64,000 nucleotides of DNA from Gaiellasilicea sp963749515 (GTDB lineage: Bacteria; Actinomycetota; Thermoleophilia; Gaiellales; Gaiellaceae), in NCBI GenBank assembly GCA_963749515.1, contig CAVVMR010000001.1:310001-374000 (forward strand), written 5' to 3'. Positions 51,916 through 60,098 of this stretch are shown here, in pieces. The translations under genes and the position numbers were made by a program. The notes beneath the pieces are model-generated. The model was not told where the DNA came from. It saw nothing but the letters and a program-made list of their open reading frames with translations, and searched no databases. Positions within the stretch are counted from its first letter, which is position 1, and every line of letters starts with the position of its first letter.

Positions 51916-52878
51916 CTAGTGCAGGGGCTGCTCGCCCTGCTTCGGGCGTAGGCCGCGGTCCTGGAGCGCGCGGAGGCCCGCACTGAAGGTCTGGGGCTCC
52001 GCCTCGCGCTTGCGGCCGCCCTGTTCGAGGCGGCGGATACGGGCCTCGAGACCTTCCAGATCGCTGCTCGGCGGCGCCTCCTTCGCGGCCAGCGCACGCT
52101 CGCGCGCGGCGAGTGCTGCGTCGCGCTCGGCCAGGTCGTCGCTGCGCTTGGCGAGCTCGGCGTGGGTGCGTGCGAAGGCGAGCTCGGCCTGACGGAGCTC
52201 CTCGAGCTTCGCTTCGAGCATTGCCTCGAGCTCGGCGTGCTCGTCCGTCTCGGCGGGCTCGGGAGCTGGCGCTGCTTCAACACTTGCCCCCTCCCGCGCC
52301 TCGATCGCGGCCTCGCGCTCGGCCAGCCCGAGCTCTCTCTCGGTCAGCTCGGCGGAACGCGTCTCCAGCTCATCTGAGGTCGTTTCGAGCTCAGCCAGGC
52401 GCTGCTCGAGCTCGGACTCGCGAGCGGCGATCGCTGCCTCTCGCTCGTCGAGCTCCTGCGTGCGGGAATCGAGCTCCGGGGCGGCCTCGGCAGCCGCGGG
52501 AGCGTGTCTCGATTCGACGCTCACGTCCTTCGCTGCCGCAGCCTCGCGGGTGGTCAGCGCGGATTCGCGAGCCTCGAGTTCGGCCCGGCGCGCGTCGAGA
52601 GCGCTGCGCGCCTCCTTGGCCTCGGCGAGCTTGAGCCGCAGCGACTCGAGCCGCGAGCCGCGGCCCTCCGCCGCGGCGAGCTTCTGCTCACGCTTCTCGA
52701 CACGGGCGAGCGCTTCGGCCAGTTCCCGCTCGCGCTGCTGGACGGCCACCACCCGCTCGGAGACGGTCCGCTTCAGTGTCTCCAGCTCGGCGGCCGCCTC
52801 GGCGCGCTGCCGGCGCAGAGCTTCGCGCTCCGACTCGACGTCGGAGGGCTCGGCTCGATCTCGCCCCCTCAGGCCCAT
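51916..52878 (-). CDS. Long coiled-coil protein, 320 residues
   Basis: Almost wholly Glu/Ala/Arg/Leu with heptad-like repeats (EREL, EARE, LAERDAALAARERALAAKE). Three coiled-coil stretches (about 15-105, 135-200, 215-290) are separated by short Pro/Ala hinges (APAAAEAAPE, APAPEPAETDE). The end (FSAGLRALQDRGLRPKQGEQ) is a short conserved-looking tail. No membrane helix. A cytoskeletal or scaffold role is plausible but unproven. A TACCAT hexamer lies ten bases upstream of the ATG. Low-complexity composition makes homology searching unreliable. Confidence 0.75.
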   Translation of the reverse strand: MGLRGRDRAEPSDVESEREALRRQRAEAAAELETLKRTVSERVVAVQQRERELAEALARVEKREQKLAAAEGRGSRLESLRLKLAEAKEARSALDARRAELEARESALTTREAAAAKDVSVESRHAPAAAEAAPELDSRTQELDEREAAIAARESELEQRLAELETTSDELETRSAELTERELGLAEREAAIEAREGASVEAAPAPEPAETDEHAELEAMLEAKLEELRQAELAFARTHAELAKRSDDLAERDAALAARERALAAKEAPPSSDLEGLEARIRRLEQGGRKREAEPQTFSAGLRALQDRGLRPKQGEQPLH

Positions 52879-52900
52879 GGTGGGCCCGATGGTACTTCAG

Positions 52901-53143
52901 CTAGGCAGCTCTCTCCAGGCGCTCTTCCTGGCGGGCGCGGCGCACGATGTCGTCCCGCTCGCCGAAGCGGATGCGGGCGCGCTCGGCGCGGTGCTCGTCC
53001 CAGAGCGTCACCAGCTGCTCGTCGATGTCCTTGATCTCGTCCACGATCGCCTGCTGCCGGCCGTAGGAAAGGCTCTGCCACAGCTCTCCACGCACCTCGC
53101 TCAGGCGCTCGATCTCCGCATGTATCTCTGGAATCGTTCGCAT
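52901..53143 (-). CDS. Small helical protein, DUF2630-like, 80 residues
   Basis: A two-helix charged protein: IPEIHAEIERLSEVRGELWQ, then IVDEIKDIDEQLVTLWDEHR and AERARIRFGERDDIVRRAR. The D-E-Q-L...L-W-D-x-x-R-x-x-R-A pattern resembles DUF2630, a short actinobacterial family of unknown function. The ATG follows a TTTTAT sequence by five bases and lacks a Shine-Dalgarno. Same strand as the coiled-coil gene, 22 bp upstream of it. Confidence 0.75.
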   Translation of the reverse strand: MRTIPEIHAEIERLSEVRGELWQSLSYGRQQAIVDEIKDIDEQLVTLWDEHRAERARIRFGERDDIVRRARQEERLERAA

Positions 53144-53211
53144 GTCTCATAAAACGAGTAGGGGCGGCTCTTGATTCCAGCACGGAAACGGCTGAACGAA
53201 AACTCAACAAA

Positions 53212-53511
53212 TCACTCGTAGCCGAGGTCTGAGATCCGGTCCTCCTCGAAGCCGAAGTAGTGGGCGAGCTCATGCAGGACCGTGATCCTGATCTGCTCTT
53301 CGAGCTCGGCCGGGTCGGGATAGTCCTGCTCGAGCGGCCGCTGGTAGATCGAGATCTTGGCGGGCATGTACTCCGGCTGGTCGAAGAGGCCGTAGAGGTC
53401 AGGCTCCTCGCGATTCTGGGGCTCGATCACGACGGCGACGTTCTCGAGCGCGCGTGCAATCTCCGGCGGGAGCGAGTCGAGGGCGGCGAGAACGTGCTCT
53501 TCGAAGGTCAT
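53212..53511 (-). CDS. Minimal zincin-like metallopeptidase, 99 residues
   Basis: A short protein of the zincin-like metallopeptidase type (DUF1025/MMP1-like). The zinc site is HELAHYFGFEE near the C terminus (H-E-x-x-H, with the following D/E as a probable third ligand). The N-terminal MTFEEHVLAALDSLPPEIARAL and PQNREEPDLYGLFD segments are typical of the family. The ATG at 53511 follows the rhomboid stop by two bases, so two proteolytic genes share one operon. Confidence 0.9.
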   Translation of the reverse strand: MTFEEHVLAALDSLPPEIARALENVAVVIEPQNREEPDLYGLFDQPEYMPAKISIYQRPLEQDYPDPAELEEQIRITVLHELAHYFGFEEDRISDLGYE

Positions 53512-53513
53512 CG

Positions 53514-54194
53514 TCAGTAGGCGGGAGCGAGCGGCCGGCGCTTCCTGAAGATCGTGACGGCGAGCATGCCGAAGACGAAGCCGCCGATGTGCGCGAAGAA
53601 CGCGACGCCGCCGCCGCTTTCCGGGTGCGCTATCGACGTGCTCCCCTCGAGCAGTTGGAACCCGAACCAGATGCCGAGGAAGAGCACGGCCGGCACTTCC
53701 CGCAGGATGAAGAAGATGACCGTCAGCACCCTGGCCTTGGGCAGGAGCACGATGTAGGCGCCGAGAACAGCCGACACGGCGCCGCTGGCGCCGACGTTGG
53801 GGATCGTCGCGTCGAGGTCGCTCGCGAATATCAGGGTCACGAACGTCTGGGTTGCGGTCGCTGCGAAGCCGCCGAGGAGGTAGAAGGCGAGGAACCGGAC
53901 CTTGCCCATCGCATCCTCGACGTTGTTGCCGAAGATCCAGAGGAAGAGCATGTTGCCGAGCAGGTGCGCCCACCCGCCGTGCATGAACATCGAGGTCAAC
54001 GCCGTCAGCGCCCAGCCGTGCCCGACCTGCGGGCAGGAGCCCTCGACCTCGCACGGGTGATAGGCGAGCGAGTTGACCGAGCCGTTCAGGTCCGGCAGCT
54101 GGTAGAGCACCCAGACGAGGACGTTCGCCAGGATCAGAGCGACCGTGATCAGCGGGAACGACCGCGTTGGCACGTTGTCGCGGAGCGGCAGCAC
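53514..54194 (-). CDS. Rhomboid-family intramembrane serine protease
   Basis: A 226-residue protein with about six to seven membrane helices. Catalytic Ser in GASGA (S137) and His in FFAHIGGF (H202); the HGGWAHLLGNM segment supplies the oxyanion-side H77 and N81. These are the full rhomboid dyad features, so activity is expected. GTG start at 54194; a TAGCAT hexamer lies six bases upstream on the minus strand, so the mRNA is leaderless. It diverges from ferritin with 31 bp between starts and is followed directly by a zincin gene. Confidence 0.93.
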   Translation of the reverse strand: MLPLRDNVPTRSFPLITVALILANVLVWVLYQLPDLNGSVNSLAYHPCEVEGSCPQVGHGWALTALTSMFMHGGWAHLLGNMLFLWIFGNNVEDAMGKVRFLAFYLLGGFAATATQTFVTLIFASDLDATIPNVGASGAVSAVLGAYIVLLPKARVLTVIFFILREVPAVLFLGIWFGFQLLEGSTSIAHPESGGGVAFFAHIGGFVFGMLAVTIFRKRRPLAPAY

Positions 54195-54225
54195 GCGGCG
54201 ATGCTATCCCGTTAGAGTCGCACGC
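54195..54225. promoter_or_regulatory. Divergent leaderless promoter, rhomboid/ferritin
   Basis: Minus-strand -10 TAGCAT (54206-54201) ends six bases before the rhomboid GTG. Plus-strand -10 TAGAGT (54213-54218) ends seven bases before the ferritin ATG. Six bases separate the hexamers. No Shine-Dalgarno fits in the 31 bp. Confidence 0.7.
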
Positions 54226-54753
54226 ATGGCTCCCTTCCCGGACGGCCTCAACGAGCAGGTCGGGCACGAGTTCGGCGCATCGCAGCAGTACGTCGCGATC
54301 GCCGTCTACTACGACGCGCTGACGCTTCCCCGGCTCGCCGCGCACTTCTTCCGGCAGGCGGTCGAGGAGCGGAACCACGCGATGATGATCGTCCAGTACC
54401 TGCTCGACGCCGACTCGCCGATCGTGATTCCGGGCGTGGAGGCGCCGCAGACCGAGTTTGCCGACGTCGTCGAGCCCGTCCGGCTCGCGCTCGAGCAGGA
54501 GAAGCGCGTGACCGAGCAGATCTCGGACCTGACCAAGCTCGCACGGAACGAGGGCGATCTCGTCGGCGAGCAGTTCCTGCACTGGTTTCTGCAGGAGCAG
54601 CGGGAGGAGATCTCGTCGATGGCCGCGCTGCTGACGGTGGTCGCGCGCTCACGCGACAACGTGATGCTGATCGAGGAGTTCCTGGCGCGCGAGGTGGTCG
54701 GGGACGAAGGCGCCGACGCCGGCGCACCTCCGGCTGCGGGCGGGGCGCTCTAG
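54226..54753 (+). CDS. Ferritin (bacterial non-haem type)
   Basis: A 175-residue four-helix iron-storage protein. Ferroxidase-type residues are placed as in bacterial ferritins: E in QVGHEFGASQQY, the EERNHAMM motif (E-x-x-H), E in LALEQEKRVTEQI and the FLHWFLQEQREEI helix (Q/E ligands). It oxidises and stores Fe(II) in a 24-mer shell. The ATG at 54226 is set by the -10 seven bases upstream. The C-terminal Gly/Ala/Pro tail (about 160-175) is longer than usual. Confidence 0.92.
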   Translation: MAPFPDGLNEQVGHEFGASQQYVAIAVYYDALTLPRLAAHFFRQAVEERNHAMMIVQYLLDADSPIVIPGVEAPQTEFADVVEPVRLALEQEKRVTEQISDLTKLARNEGDLVGEQFLHWFLQEQREEISSMAALLTVVARSRDNVMLIEEFLAREVVGDEGADAGAPPAAGGAL

Positions 54754-54755
54754 TA

Positions 54756-56255
54756 CTAGGCCGGAGTTGGGATCGCTTCGCGGACCGCTTCCGCGACGGC
54801 TTCCATCTCGACCGCGGCGCCCGTCACGTCCTTGAGTAGCTCGTCGGCGTTCGGCTGCTGGCCGAGCTCCCATAGCTCCTTCAGGAGCGAGCCCGCCTCA
54901 CGGCGGCGGAACCAGTCGCTGCCGAACTCCTCGCGCATGAACGTCGTCATCTGGGCCGAGAACGCCCAGGCGCGGAGGTACGAGGTGACGTAGTAGCTCG
55001 AGTCGATGTCCGAGAGATAGTCAGTCGGGCTCGGCTCGACTTTGAGCGCGTCGCCGAGGATCTCGACGTAGCGGCTCTGCATCTGCGTGGGATCGGGCGC
55101 GGCGTGGAACTCGATCTCGTAGAGGAGCTTCGCGCAGTAGCGGCGGACGTAGAAGAGGAGCTGCACTGCTCCCTCCGCGGCGAAGGTCTCCGGACGCGGA
55201 AAGTCGAGCATGCTCGACAGCCAGGTGCGGTCGTCGATCAGGTGGTCGAAGAGCATCGCCCAGCCCTCGGTGACGGCGTTGTCGCCGAGCCGCTTCTCCT
55301 CCATCTTCAGGTCGGGGCTCGTGAAGGCGAAGTGCTCGGTGTGCCCGGCCTCGTGGAAGAGCGCGTACCAGTCGTCGGGTCCGCCCTGTGGCTGGATCAC
55401 CAGCATGACCTTGCCCGGGATCTCGATCGGCGCGCAGAACGCGCGCGGGCTCTTCGTCGGGCGCTCCTCCACGTCGAGGTGGACGTTCTCCTGGGCATCG
55501 AGGTCAATACCGAGATTCGAGAGCGTTCCGCGCAGCGCCGGAACCATCCGGTCAGCGGGGAAGGCCGCATCCCACGTCGAGCCGCGGAAGAAGCGCCGGA
55601 TGTCGTAGCGCTCAGCCTCCGAGAGCCCGACTCCGACGCGGTCGCGCAGAACCCGGTCCATCGACTCCTCGTAGAGCCGCTCGGTCGAGTCGAGAAACGC
55701 CCGGCACTGCACCGCGAGACCTTCGAGGTCATACTGGAAGCGGTCGCGGTAGAGGTTGAAGTACGTGGGCGCGCCGAGCTCCGGGACCGCTCGCTGAGTC
55801 AGGTTGGCGGCCTCGAGGTAGACAGGGTTCAGATGCTCCTCGGTCAGATCGTTTCGCGCCGCCTCGAGCCGTGCCCGCGAGTCCCGGTCGGCGGTGTTCG
55901 CGATCGTGGGCGGCAGCATCCGATAGCCGACCGCCTCGCCCTCGTGCTGCGTCTCGAGCTTGGTCTCCAGCTCCGCGATCTTCTCGGCATGCTCGCGCGT
56001 GAGCTCGCCGAGGTACCCCTCGCAGCCGAAGCGGAAGAGCTCCAGGTTCGTGCGGCCGTCGACCGTCTCTCCGAGCCGCTTGACCGCCTCGGGGTCGATC
56101 AGGTCGGCGTGGCGCTCGTAGATCGCGCGCAGCTCGAAGTCGGGCTTCAGGCCCGCGTAGTGGAGGTAGTACTCCTCGTCGAGCTCGGCGATGAAGCGGT
56201 CGGCGCCGGCGCGGTAGCCGTCGAGCTCGCGATCACTGAACGTTGTCGCGCTCAC
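54756..56255 (-). CDS. Gluzincin metallopeptidase, M3-like
   Basis: A 499-residue, mostly helical protein with a zinc-binding HEAGHTEHF motif near residue 300 and a downstream glutamate in AVTEGWAML, typical of gluzincins resembling peptidase family M3 (oligoendopeptidase/carboxypeptidase fold). No signal peptide, so it is cytoplasmic. It likely trims peptides. The GTG at 56255 is chosen: a TATCCT hexamer lies seven bases upstream on the minus strand. It converges with ferritin, with two bases between the stops. Confidence 0.85.
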   Translation of the reverse strand: MSATTFSDRELDGYRAGADRFIAELDEEYYLHYAGLKPDFELRAIYERHADLIDPEAVKRLGETVDGRTNLELFRFGCEGYLGELTREHAEKIAELETKLETQHEGEAVGYRMLPPTIANTADRDSRARLEAARNDLTEEHLNPVYLEAANLTQRAVPELGAPTYFNLYRDRFQYDLEGLAVQCRAFLDSTERLYEESMDRVLRDRVGVGLSEAERYDIRRFFRGSTWDAAFPADRMVPALRGTLSNLGIDLDAQENVHLDVEERPTKSPRAFCAPIEIPGKVMLVIQPQGGPDDWYALFHEAGHTEHFAFTSPDLKMEEKRLGDNAVTEGWAMLFDHLIDDRTWLSSMLDFPRPETFAAEGAVQLLFYVRRYCAKLLYEIEFHAAPDPTQMQSRYVEILGDALKVEPSPTDYLSDIDSSYYVTSYLRAWAFSAQMTTFMREEFGSDWFRRREAGSLLKELWELGQQPNADELLKDVTGAAVEMEAVAEAVREAIPTPA

Positions 56256-56274
56256 GCGGCCTAGGATACGCGCC
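56256..56274. promoter_or_regulatory. Overlapping bidirectional leaderless promoter, peptidase/YjbQ
   Basis: The sequence CTAGGATACG at 56261-56270 supplies TAGGAT on the plus strand (56262-56267) and TATCCT on the minus strand (56268-56263). Each hexamer ends exactly seven bases from its start codon (GTG 56275; GTG 56255). Only 19 bp separate the starts. Confidence 0.75.
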
Positions 56275-56673
56275 GTGCAGGAGCTGAGAGTGAAGACGGA
56301 GCGGCGCAGCCAGCTCGTGGACATCACACGGCAGGTGGAGGCGGCACTCGGCGAGCTCAACGGCGCCACAGCGGCTCTCGTCTACGTCCCGCACACCACT
56401 GCGGGAGTCACGATCAACGAGCACGCCGATCCGGCCGTCGCGCGCGACTTCGAGACCGCGCTCGAACGGATCGTCTCCGAGGACTGGCCGTGGCAGCACA
56501 TCGAAGAGGGGGAGGAGAACGCTCCGACGCACATCCGCGCCGCGTTCATGGGCTCCAACGTGCTCGTCCCGATTCGAGACGGCCGTCTGGCGCTCGGGAC
56601 CTGGCAGGGGATCTTCCTCTGCGAGTTCGACGGCCCGCGCGAGCGCTCCGTCTACGTGACGGCGCTCACCTAG
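56275..56673 (+). CDS. YjbQ/UPF0047 family protein
   Basis: A 132-residue protein with family motifs: ALVYVPHTTAGVTINEHADP, WPWQHIEEGEENAPTHI and LALGTWQGIFLCEFDGPR. Known members have weak thiamine-phosphate synthase activity; the physiological role is unsettled. Conserved His and Glu residues that bind metal are present (H40, H51, H85, H98 region). GTG start set by the TAGGAT element seven bases upstream. Followed after 23 bases by the methyltransferase gene, which has its own -10. Confidence 0.93.
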   Translation: MQELRVKTERRSQLVDITRQVEAALGELNGATAALVYVPHTTAGVTINEHADPAVARDFETALERIVSEDWPWQHIEEGEENAPTHIRAAFMGSNVLVPIRDGRLALGTWQGIFLCEFDGPRERSVYVTALT

Positions 56674-56696
56674 CGACCCGTAGCTACCCTCAACCG

Positions 56697-58061
56697 GTGG
56701 CCGCGCCGGTGAAGATGGATGAGGAGGTCGATCTCCAGGTCGACTCGCTCGCCTACGGCGGGAACGGCGTCGCCCGGCTGAACGGGTTCGTGGTCTTCGT
56801 CCGCCGGGGCCTCCCCGGTGACCGGGTGCGGGCGCGCGTGACGAAGGTGAAGCGCGGCTTCGCGGAGGCGCTGGCGACCGACGTCCTCGACCCGTCACCG
56901 CACCGCGTTGAGGCCCCGTGCGCGCACTACCCCGTCTGCGGCGGCTGCCGCTTTCAGGATCTGGACTACGCGGTCCAGGCTGCGGCGAAGGAAGACCAGG
57001 TTCGCGACGCCCTCAAGCGGATCGGCGGGATCGCGGAGCCGCCGCTCGAGCCGATCCTGCCGGCCGAGTCGCCGTTCTTCTACCGCAACAAGATGGAGTA
57101 CTCCTTCACCCAGACGCCTGACGGGCCGACGCTCGGCTTCCACAAGGCCGGCCGCTGGGACGAGGTGCTCGAGATCGAGAAGTGCTGGCTGACGACAGAC
57201 CTCGGGAACTCGATCCGGAACGCCGTGCGCGACTGGGCGCGCGAGGAGAGCCTCGTCGCCTACGACCAGACCGAGCACACCGGCTATCTCCGGCACCTCG
57301 TCGTCCGAGAGGGCCGGAACACCGGCCAGGCGCTCGTGATGCTCGTCACCGCACCTGGCGAGAAGTTCGAGCGCGGCTACTTCGTCGAGGTGCTCAGGCG
57401 TTTCCCCGAGGTGCGCTCCATCCACTGGGCGGTGAACGACTCGCCCTCCGAGGTGACGAACCTTCCCTCGACGCTGCTCTGGGGCGAGGATGCGATCGAG
57501 GAGGAGCTGCTCGGACTGCGGTTCCGTGTCCGGCCGAACGCCTTCCTCCAGACGAACACTGAGATGGCGGAGAAGCTGTACGGACTCGCGATCGAGTACG
57601 CCGCTCTGACGGGAACCGAGACGGTGTACGACCTCTACTGCGGCACCGGCACGATCGGGATTGCGATGGCGCGGAACGCGCTGACGGTGTGGGGGGTCGA
57701 GATCTCGGAGGAGTCGGTCGCGTGCGCTCTCGAGAACCTCGAGCTGAACTCGATCGGCAACGCGGCGTTCTTCGCCGGCAATGTCGGCCAGTCGCTGGAG
57801 GAGCTGGCCGAGCGGGCCGGGTCGCCCGACGTCGTCGTGGTCGATCCGCCGCGCGCGGGCCTGGCGGGGAAGGCGCTGAAGCGGACCGGTGCGCTCGGGG
57901 CCGAGCGAATCGTCTACGTCTCGTGCAACCCGACGACGCTGGCATCAGACATCAAGGTGCTACGCGCTGAGCACGGCTACGAGCTTGCCCGCGTGCGGCC
58001 GGTGGACATGTTCCCGCACACGCCGCACGTCGAGGCCGTCGCGCTCCTCACGCGTACCTAG
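56697..58061 (+). CDS. 23S rRNA (uracil-5)-methyltransferase, RlmD/TrmA family
   Basis: A 454-residue SAM enzyme. N-terminal TRAM domain (about 7-65; VDSLAYGGNGVARLNGFVVFV). Iron-sulfur cysteines in CAHYPVCGGC and KCW. Methyltransferase part with YDLYCGTGTIGIAMA (SAM-binding), VVVDPPRAG and the catalytic loop IVYVSCNPTTLASD with the nucleophilic Cys. It methylates uracil C5 in rRNA or tRNA; which target is not decidable here. The GTG at 56697 lies six bases after TACCCT (56685-56690), hence another leaderless start. Confidence 0.93.
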   Translation: MAAPVKMDEEVDLQVDSLAYGGNGVARLNGFVVFVRRGLPGDRVRARVTKVKRGFAEALATDVLDPSPHRVEAPCAHYPVCGGCRFQDLDYAVQAAAKEDQVRDALKRIGGIAEPPLEPILPAESPFFYRNKMEYSFTQTPDGPTLGFHKAGRWDEVLEIEKCWLTTDLGNSIRNAVRDWAREESLVAYDQTEHTGYLRHLVVREGRNTGQALVMLVTAPGEKFERGYFVEVLRRFPEVRSIHWAVNDSPSEVTNLPSTLLWGEDAIEEELLGLRFRVRPNAFLQTNTEMAEKLYGLAIEYAALTGTETVYDLYCGTGTIGIAMARNALTVWGVEISEESVACALENLELNSIGNAAFFAGNVGQSLEELAERAGSPDVVVVDPPRAGLAGKALKRTGALGAERIVYVSCNPTTLASDIKVLRAEHGYELARVRPVDMFPHTPHVEAVALLTRT

Positions 58062-58065
58062 CCTC

Positions 58066-58998
58066 CTAGCGCCAGATGGCGCCGAGCCGATCGGTGTGCC
58101 CCGCCGGAACCGGCTGCGCCTTTCCGGCCGAGTAGCGGGCCGCCGTCCACGCTCCGACGGCTGCGTCGAGGAGATCCGCCTCGGGGATGCCACGAACAGC
58201 TCCGGGCAGCTTGATCCCGGCGTCGGCGAGGATCTCCCGCCGCCGCTCCAGCCCCTCCGGCGTGTGCTTCGACTCGAAGACGTGCGCGCCGGAGAGCTCG
58301 CAGAACGACACCTCGGGATGCATCTCGATCACCCGCTCGTCGACCTCCGCCAGTGCGTGCACCTCCAGGATCTTCTTCCCGAGCGCGAACGCCTGCTGCG
58401 AGAGTCCCTTGCCGGTGATCGTGCGCGTGATCTCATTCGCCTCCGAGAACGTGCGCGCCTCGAGCGCCGCGCGCGGCGGTGTGGGGAAGACGCTGCTCGC
58501 GCGGCTGCCGCCGACGAAGGCGCGGGCCGCCGCATCGGCCGCGCGTGCGCCGAGCCCGGGCGGATCGATCGGGATGTCGACTGCGATCACCCGCGCCCGC
58601 AGCGACAGCACCTCGGCGAACGTCACATGCGTCGAGACCTCGGCGTCGCCGCTGGGATCGAGCGAGACCGCAACCCAGCCCTTGCGGTAGCCGTCGACAC
58701 CGGCCACGAGCACGCTCGCCTCGACCTGTGTGCTCCGGCTCGGCGTCTTCGGCGTCGCCGGCTCGAGACGCGGCGTCGGGACGGAGTTGCGAAAGCCGAG
58801 CTGCACCAGCCGCGCGAGCGCGACGTTCATCGCCTCCGGGCTCTCGAGCGGTACCTCCGCGACGGCCTTCCCGTCCGCATTCCTGAGCACCACCGTCCCG
58901 GACTTCGTCCCGTCCGCAGCGTGGTTGAACTCGAGCGACAGATCGAGCCGCGCGTCGTGGAGCGCACGCCTGATCGGCTCCTCGAGGTCGTCGCGCAT
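58066..58998 (-). CDS. DUF429 predicted RNase H-like protein with N-terminal extension
   Basis: A 310-residue protein. The C-terminal ~215 residues match DUF429: VAGVDGYRKGWVAV (first acidic strand), VIAVDIPIDPP, GSRASSVFPTPPRAAL, EMHPEVSFCELSG and DAAVGAWTA. Acidic residues sit where RNase H-fold enzymes bind metals. The first ~90 residues form a separate alpha/beta domain (LDLSLEFNHAADGTKSGTVVL). Catalysis has not been shown for the family as far as I know. The ATG follows a TAGCGT hexamer by six bases. Confidence 0.87.
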   Translation of the reverse strand: MRDDLEEPIRRALHDARLDLSLEFNHAADGTKSGTVVLRNADGKAVAEVPLESPEAMNVALARLVQLGFRNSVPTPRLEPATPKTPSRSTQVEASVLVAGVDGYRKGWVAVSLDPSGDAEVSTHVTFAEVLSLRARVIAVDIPIDPPGLGARAADAAARAFVGGSRASSVFPTPPRAALEARTFSEANEITRTITGKGLSQQAFALGKKILEVHALAEVDERVIEMHPEVSFCELSGAHVFESKHTPEGLERRREILADAGIKLPGAVRGIPEADLLDAAVGAWTAARYSAGKAQPVPAGHTDRLGAIWR

Positions 58999-59015
58999 GC
59001 CGGAACGCTAACTCG

Positions 59016-60098
59016 CTAGCTCCGTTCGCGCCGCAGCCGCTCCACTTTTGCCTCATCCGCAGCGAGTTGCTCGGGGTGGGCGTCGTGCAGAGAGATGGGG
59101 CTCGGCTCGCTCGGCTCGACCACGAGGCCATTCGGGAGGTCGTGCACGAGCGCCTCACCGGCGTCGGCGCCGCCGATAGTGAGCCGGCAGAGGATCTTGG
59201 CCCCCGTCGCGTCGGCCTGCTCCGGCGGGAAGCGGTCGTCATTTCCGACCGGCTCGATCGTCGCCGTGGCCGGCGGGTGCTCTCGCGTCAGCAGCACGAT
59301 CTTCCGGGGCATCCGCTCGATCACGTCCGCCGGCAGGTCGTAGACACCCGCGCGGCTGTAGATGTGGACGGGCGCGCGTCCGCGTCGCCGGAGCGCGTGC
59401 CAGAGCAGGTCGGCGTTCGCGAGCAGGAACCCGAAGGCGATCGCAGGGAGGGCCGGCAGGCCGCGGTCGGCCTTCACGGAGATGATGAGGGTGCAGGCGA
59501 TCAGGGCGGTCATTGCCAGCCAGGTCCAGCCGGTCCGAAGCCCGAACCGCCGCGCCGAGGCGACGAACAGGGCGAAGAAGAGAATGTCGGGCGGGCCCAG
59601 GTTCGCGGTGCTGTTCCCTCCAGGCACGCGGAAGGCGATCGAGACGTGCTCGAAGATGCTCGGGTGGTCGCTCGTGATCTTCCCGGTCGGTCCGAAGAAG
59701 ACGGACCAGATGTCGACCCACGGAATGATCGCGGCGACGAGCGCCGACCAGGCGACGTTCTCGAAGTACGAGAGGAACCAGAAGCCGAGCAGGATGAGCG
59801 CGAACAGCTTCGTCAGGTTGAAGAGCACGTCGAGGTCGGCGACTCCCGCCCCGATCGCGACCGCGCCCAGAGCGACTGCGAACGGCCACAGCCGCGGCCT
59901 GAATGCCACCGGCAGCAGCAGCAGCACGAGGACGAGCGTCGCCGGGATCAAAGCGAGCGCGATGAAGAGGATGTCCGGCCAGAGGCCGGCGCTCCAGAGG
60001 TAGTTGGCGCCGGCGGTGTACGCCGCGATCGTCGCCGTCAGGCCCGCGAGTGCGAGTGCCCGGCGAGGGCCGCCTAGTACGGCGGCAACTCTTGCCAC
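59016..60098 (-). CDS. Candidate presenilin/SPP-like intramembrane aspartyl protease
   Basis: A 360-residue polytopic protein with about eight membrane helices (14-35, 41-66, 71-93, 95-115, 117-136, 167-185, 191-208, 214-233), then a ~125-residue soluble tail. Three features match A22 proteases: D129 inside helix 5 (PWVDIWSVFFG), D171 opening helix 6 after L-G (LGPPDILFF, compare LGxGD), and P215-A-L217 opening the last helix. Spacing (42 and 44 residues) is close to signal peptide peptidase. One N-terminal helix fewer than presenilin. The GTG at 60098 overlaps the upstream glycosylase-like gene by 25 nt. Family membership is inferred from pattern only. Confidence 0.6.
   Translation of the reverse strand: MARVAAVLGGPRRALALAGLTATIAAYTAGANYLWSAGLWPDILFIALALIPATLVLVLLLLPVAFRPRLWPFAVALGAVAIGAGVADLDVLFNLTKLFALILLGFWFLSYFENVAWSALVAAIIPWVDIWSVFFGPTGKITSDHPSIFEHVSIAFRVPGGNSTANLGPPDILFFALFVASARRFGLRTGWTWLAMTALIACTLIISVKADRGLPALPAIAFGFLLANADLLWHALRRRGRAPVHIYSRAGVYDLPADVIERMPRKIVLLTREHPPATATIEPVGNDDRFPPEQADATGAKILCRLTIGGADAGEALVHDLPNGLVVEPSEPSPISLHDAHPEQLAADEAKVERLRRERS

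Noticed and set aside
54756..56369. A longer peptidase start at 56369.
   Set aside because: The extra 38 residues are antisense of YjbQ; the -10 element exactly seven bases before GTG 56255 decides the start.
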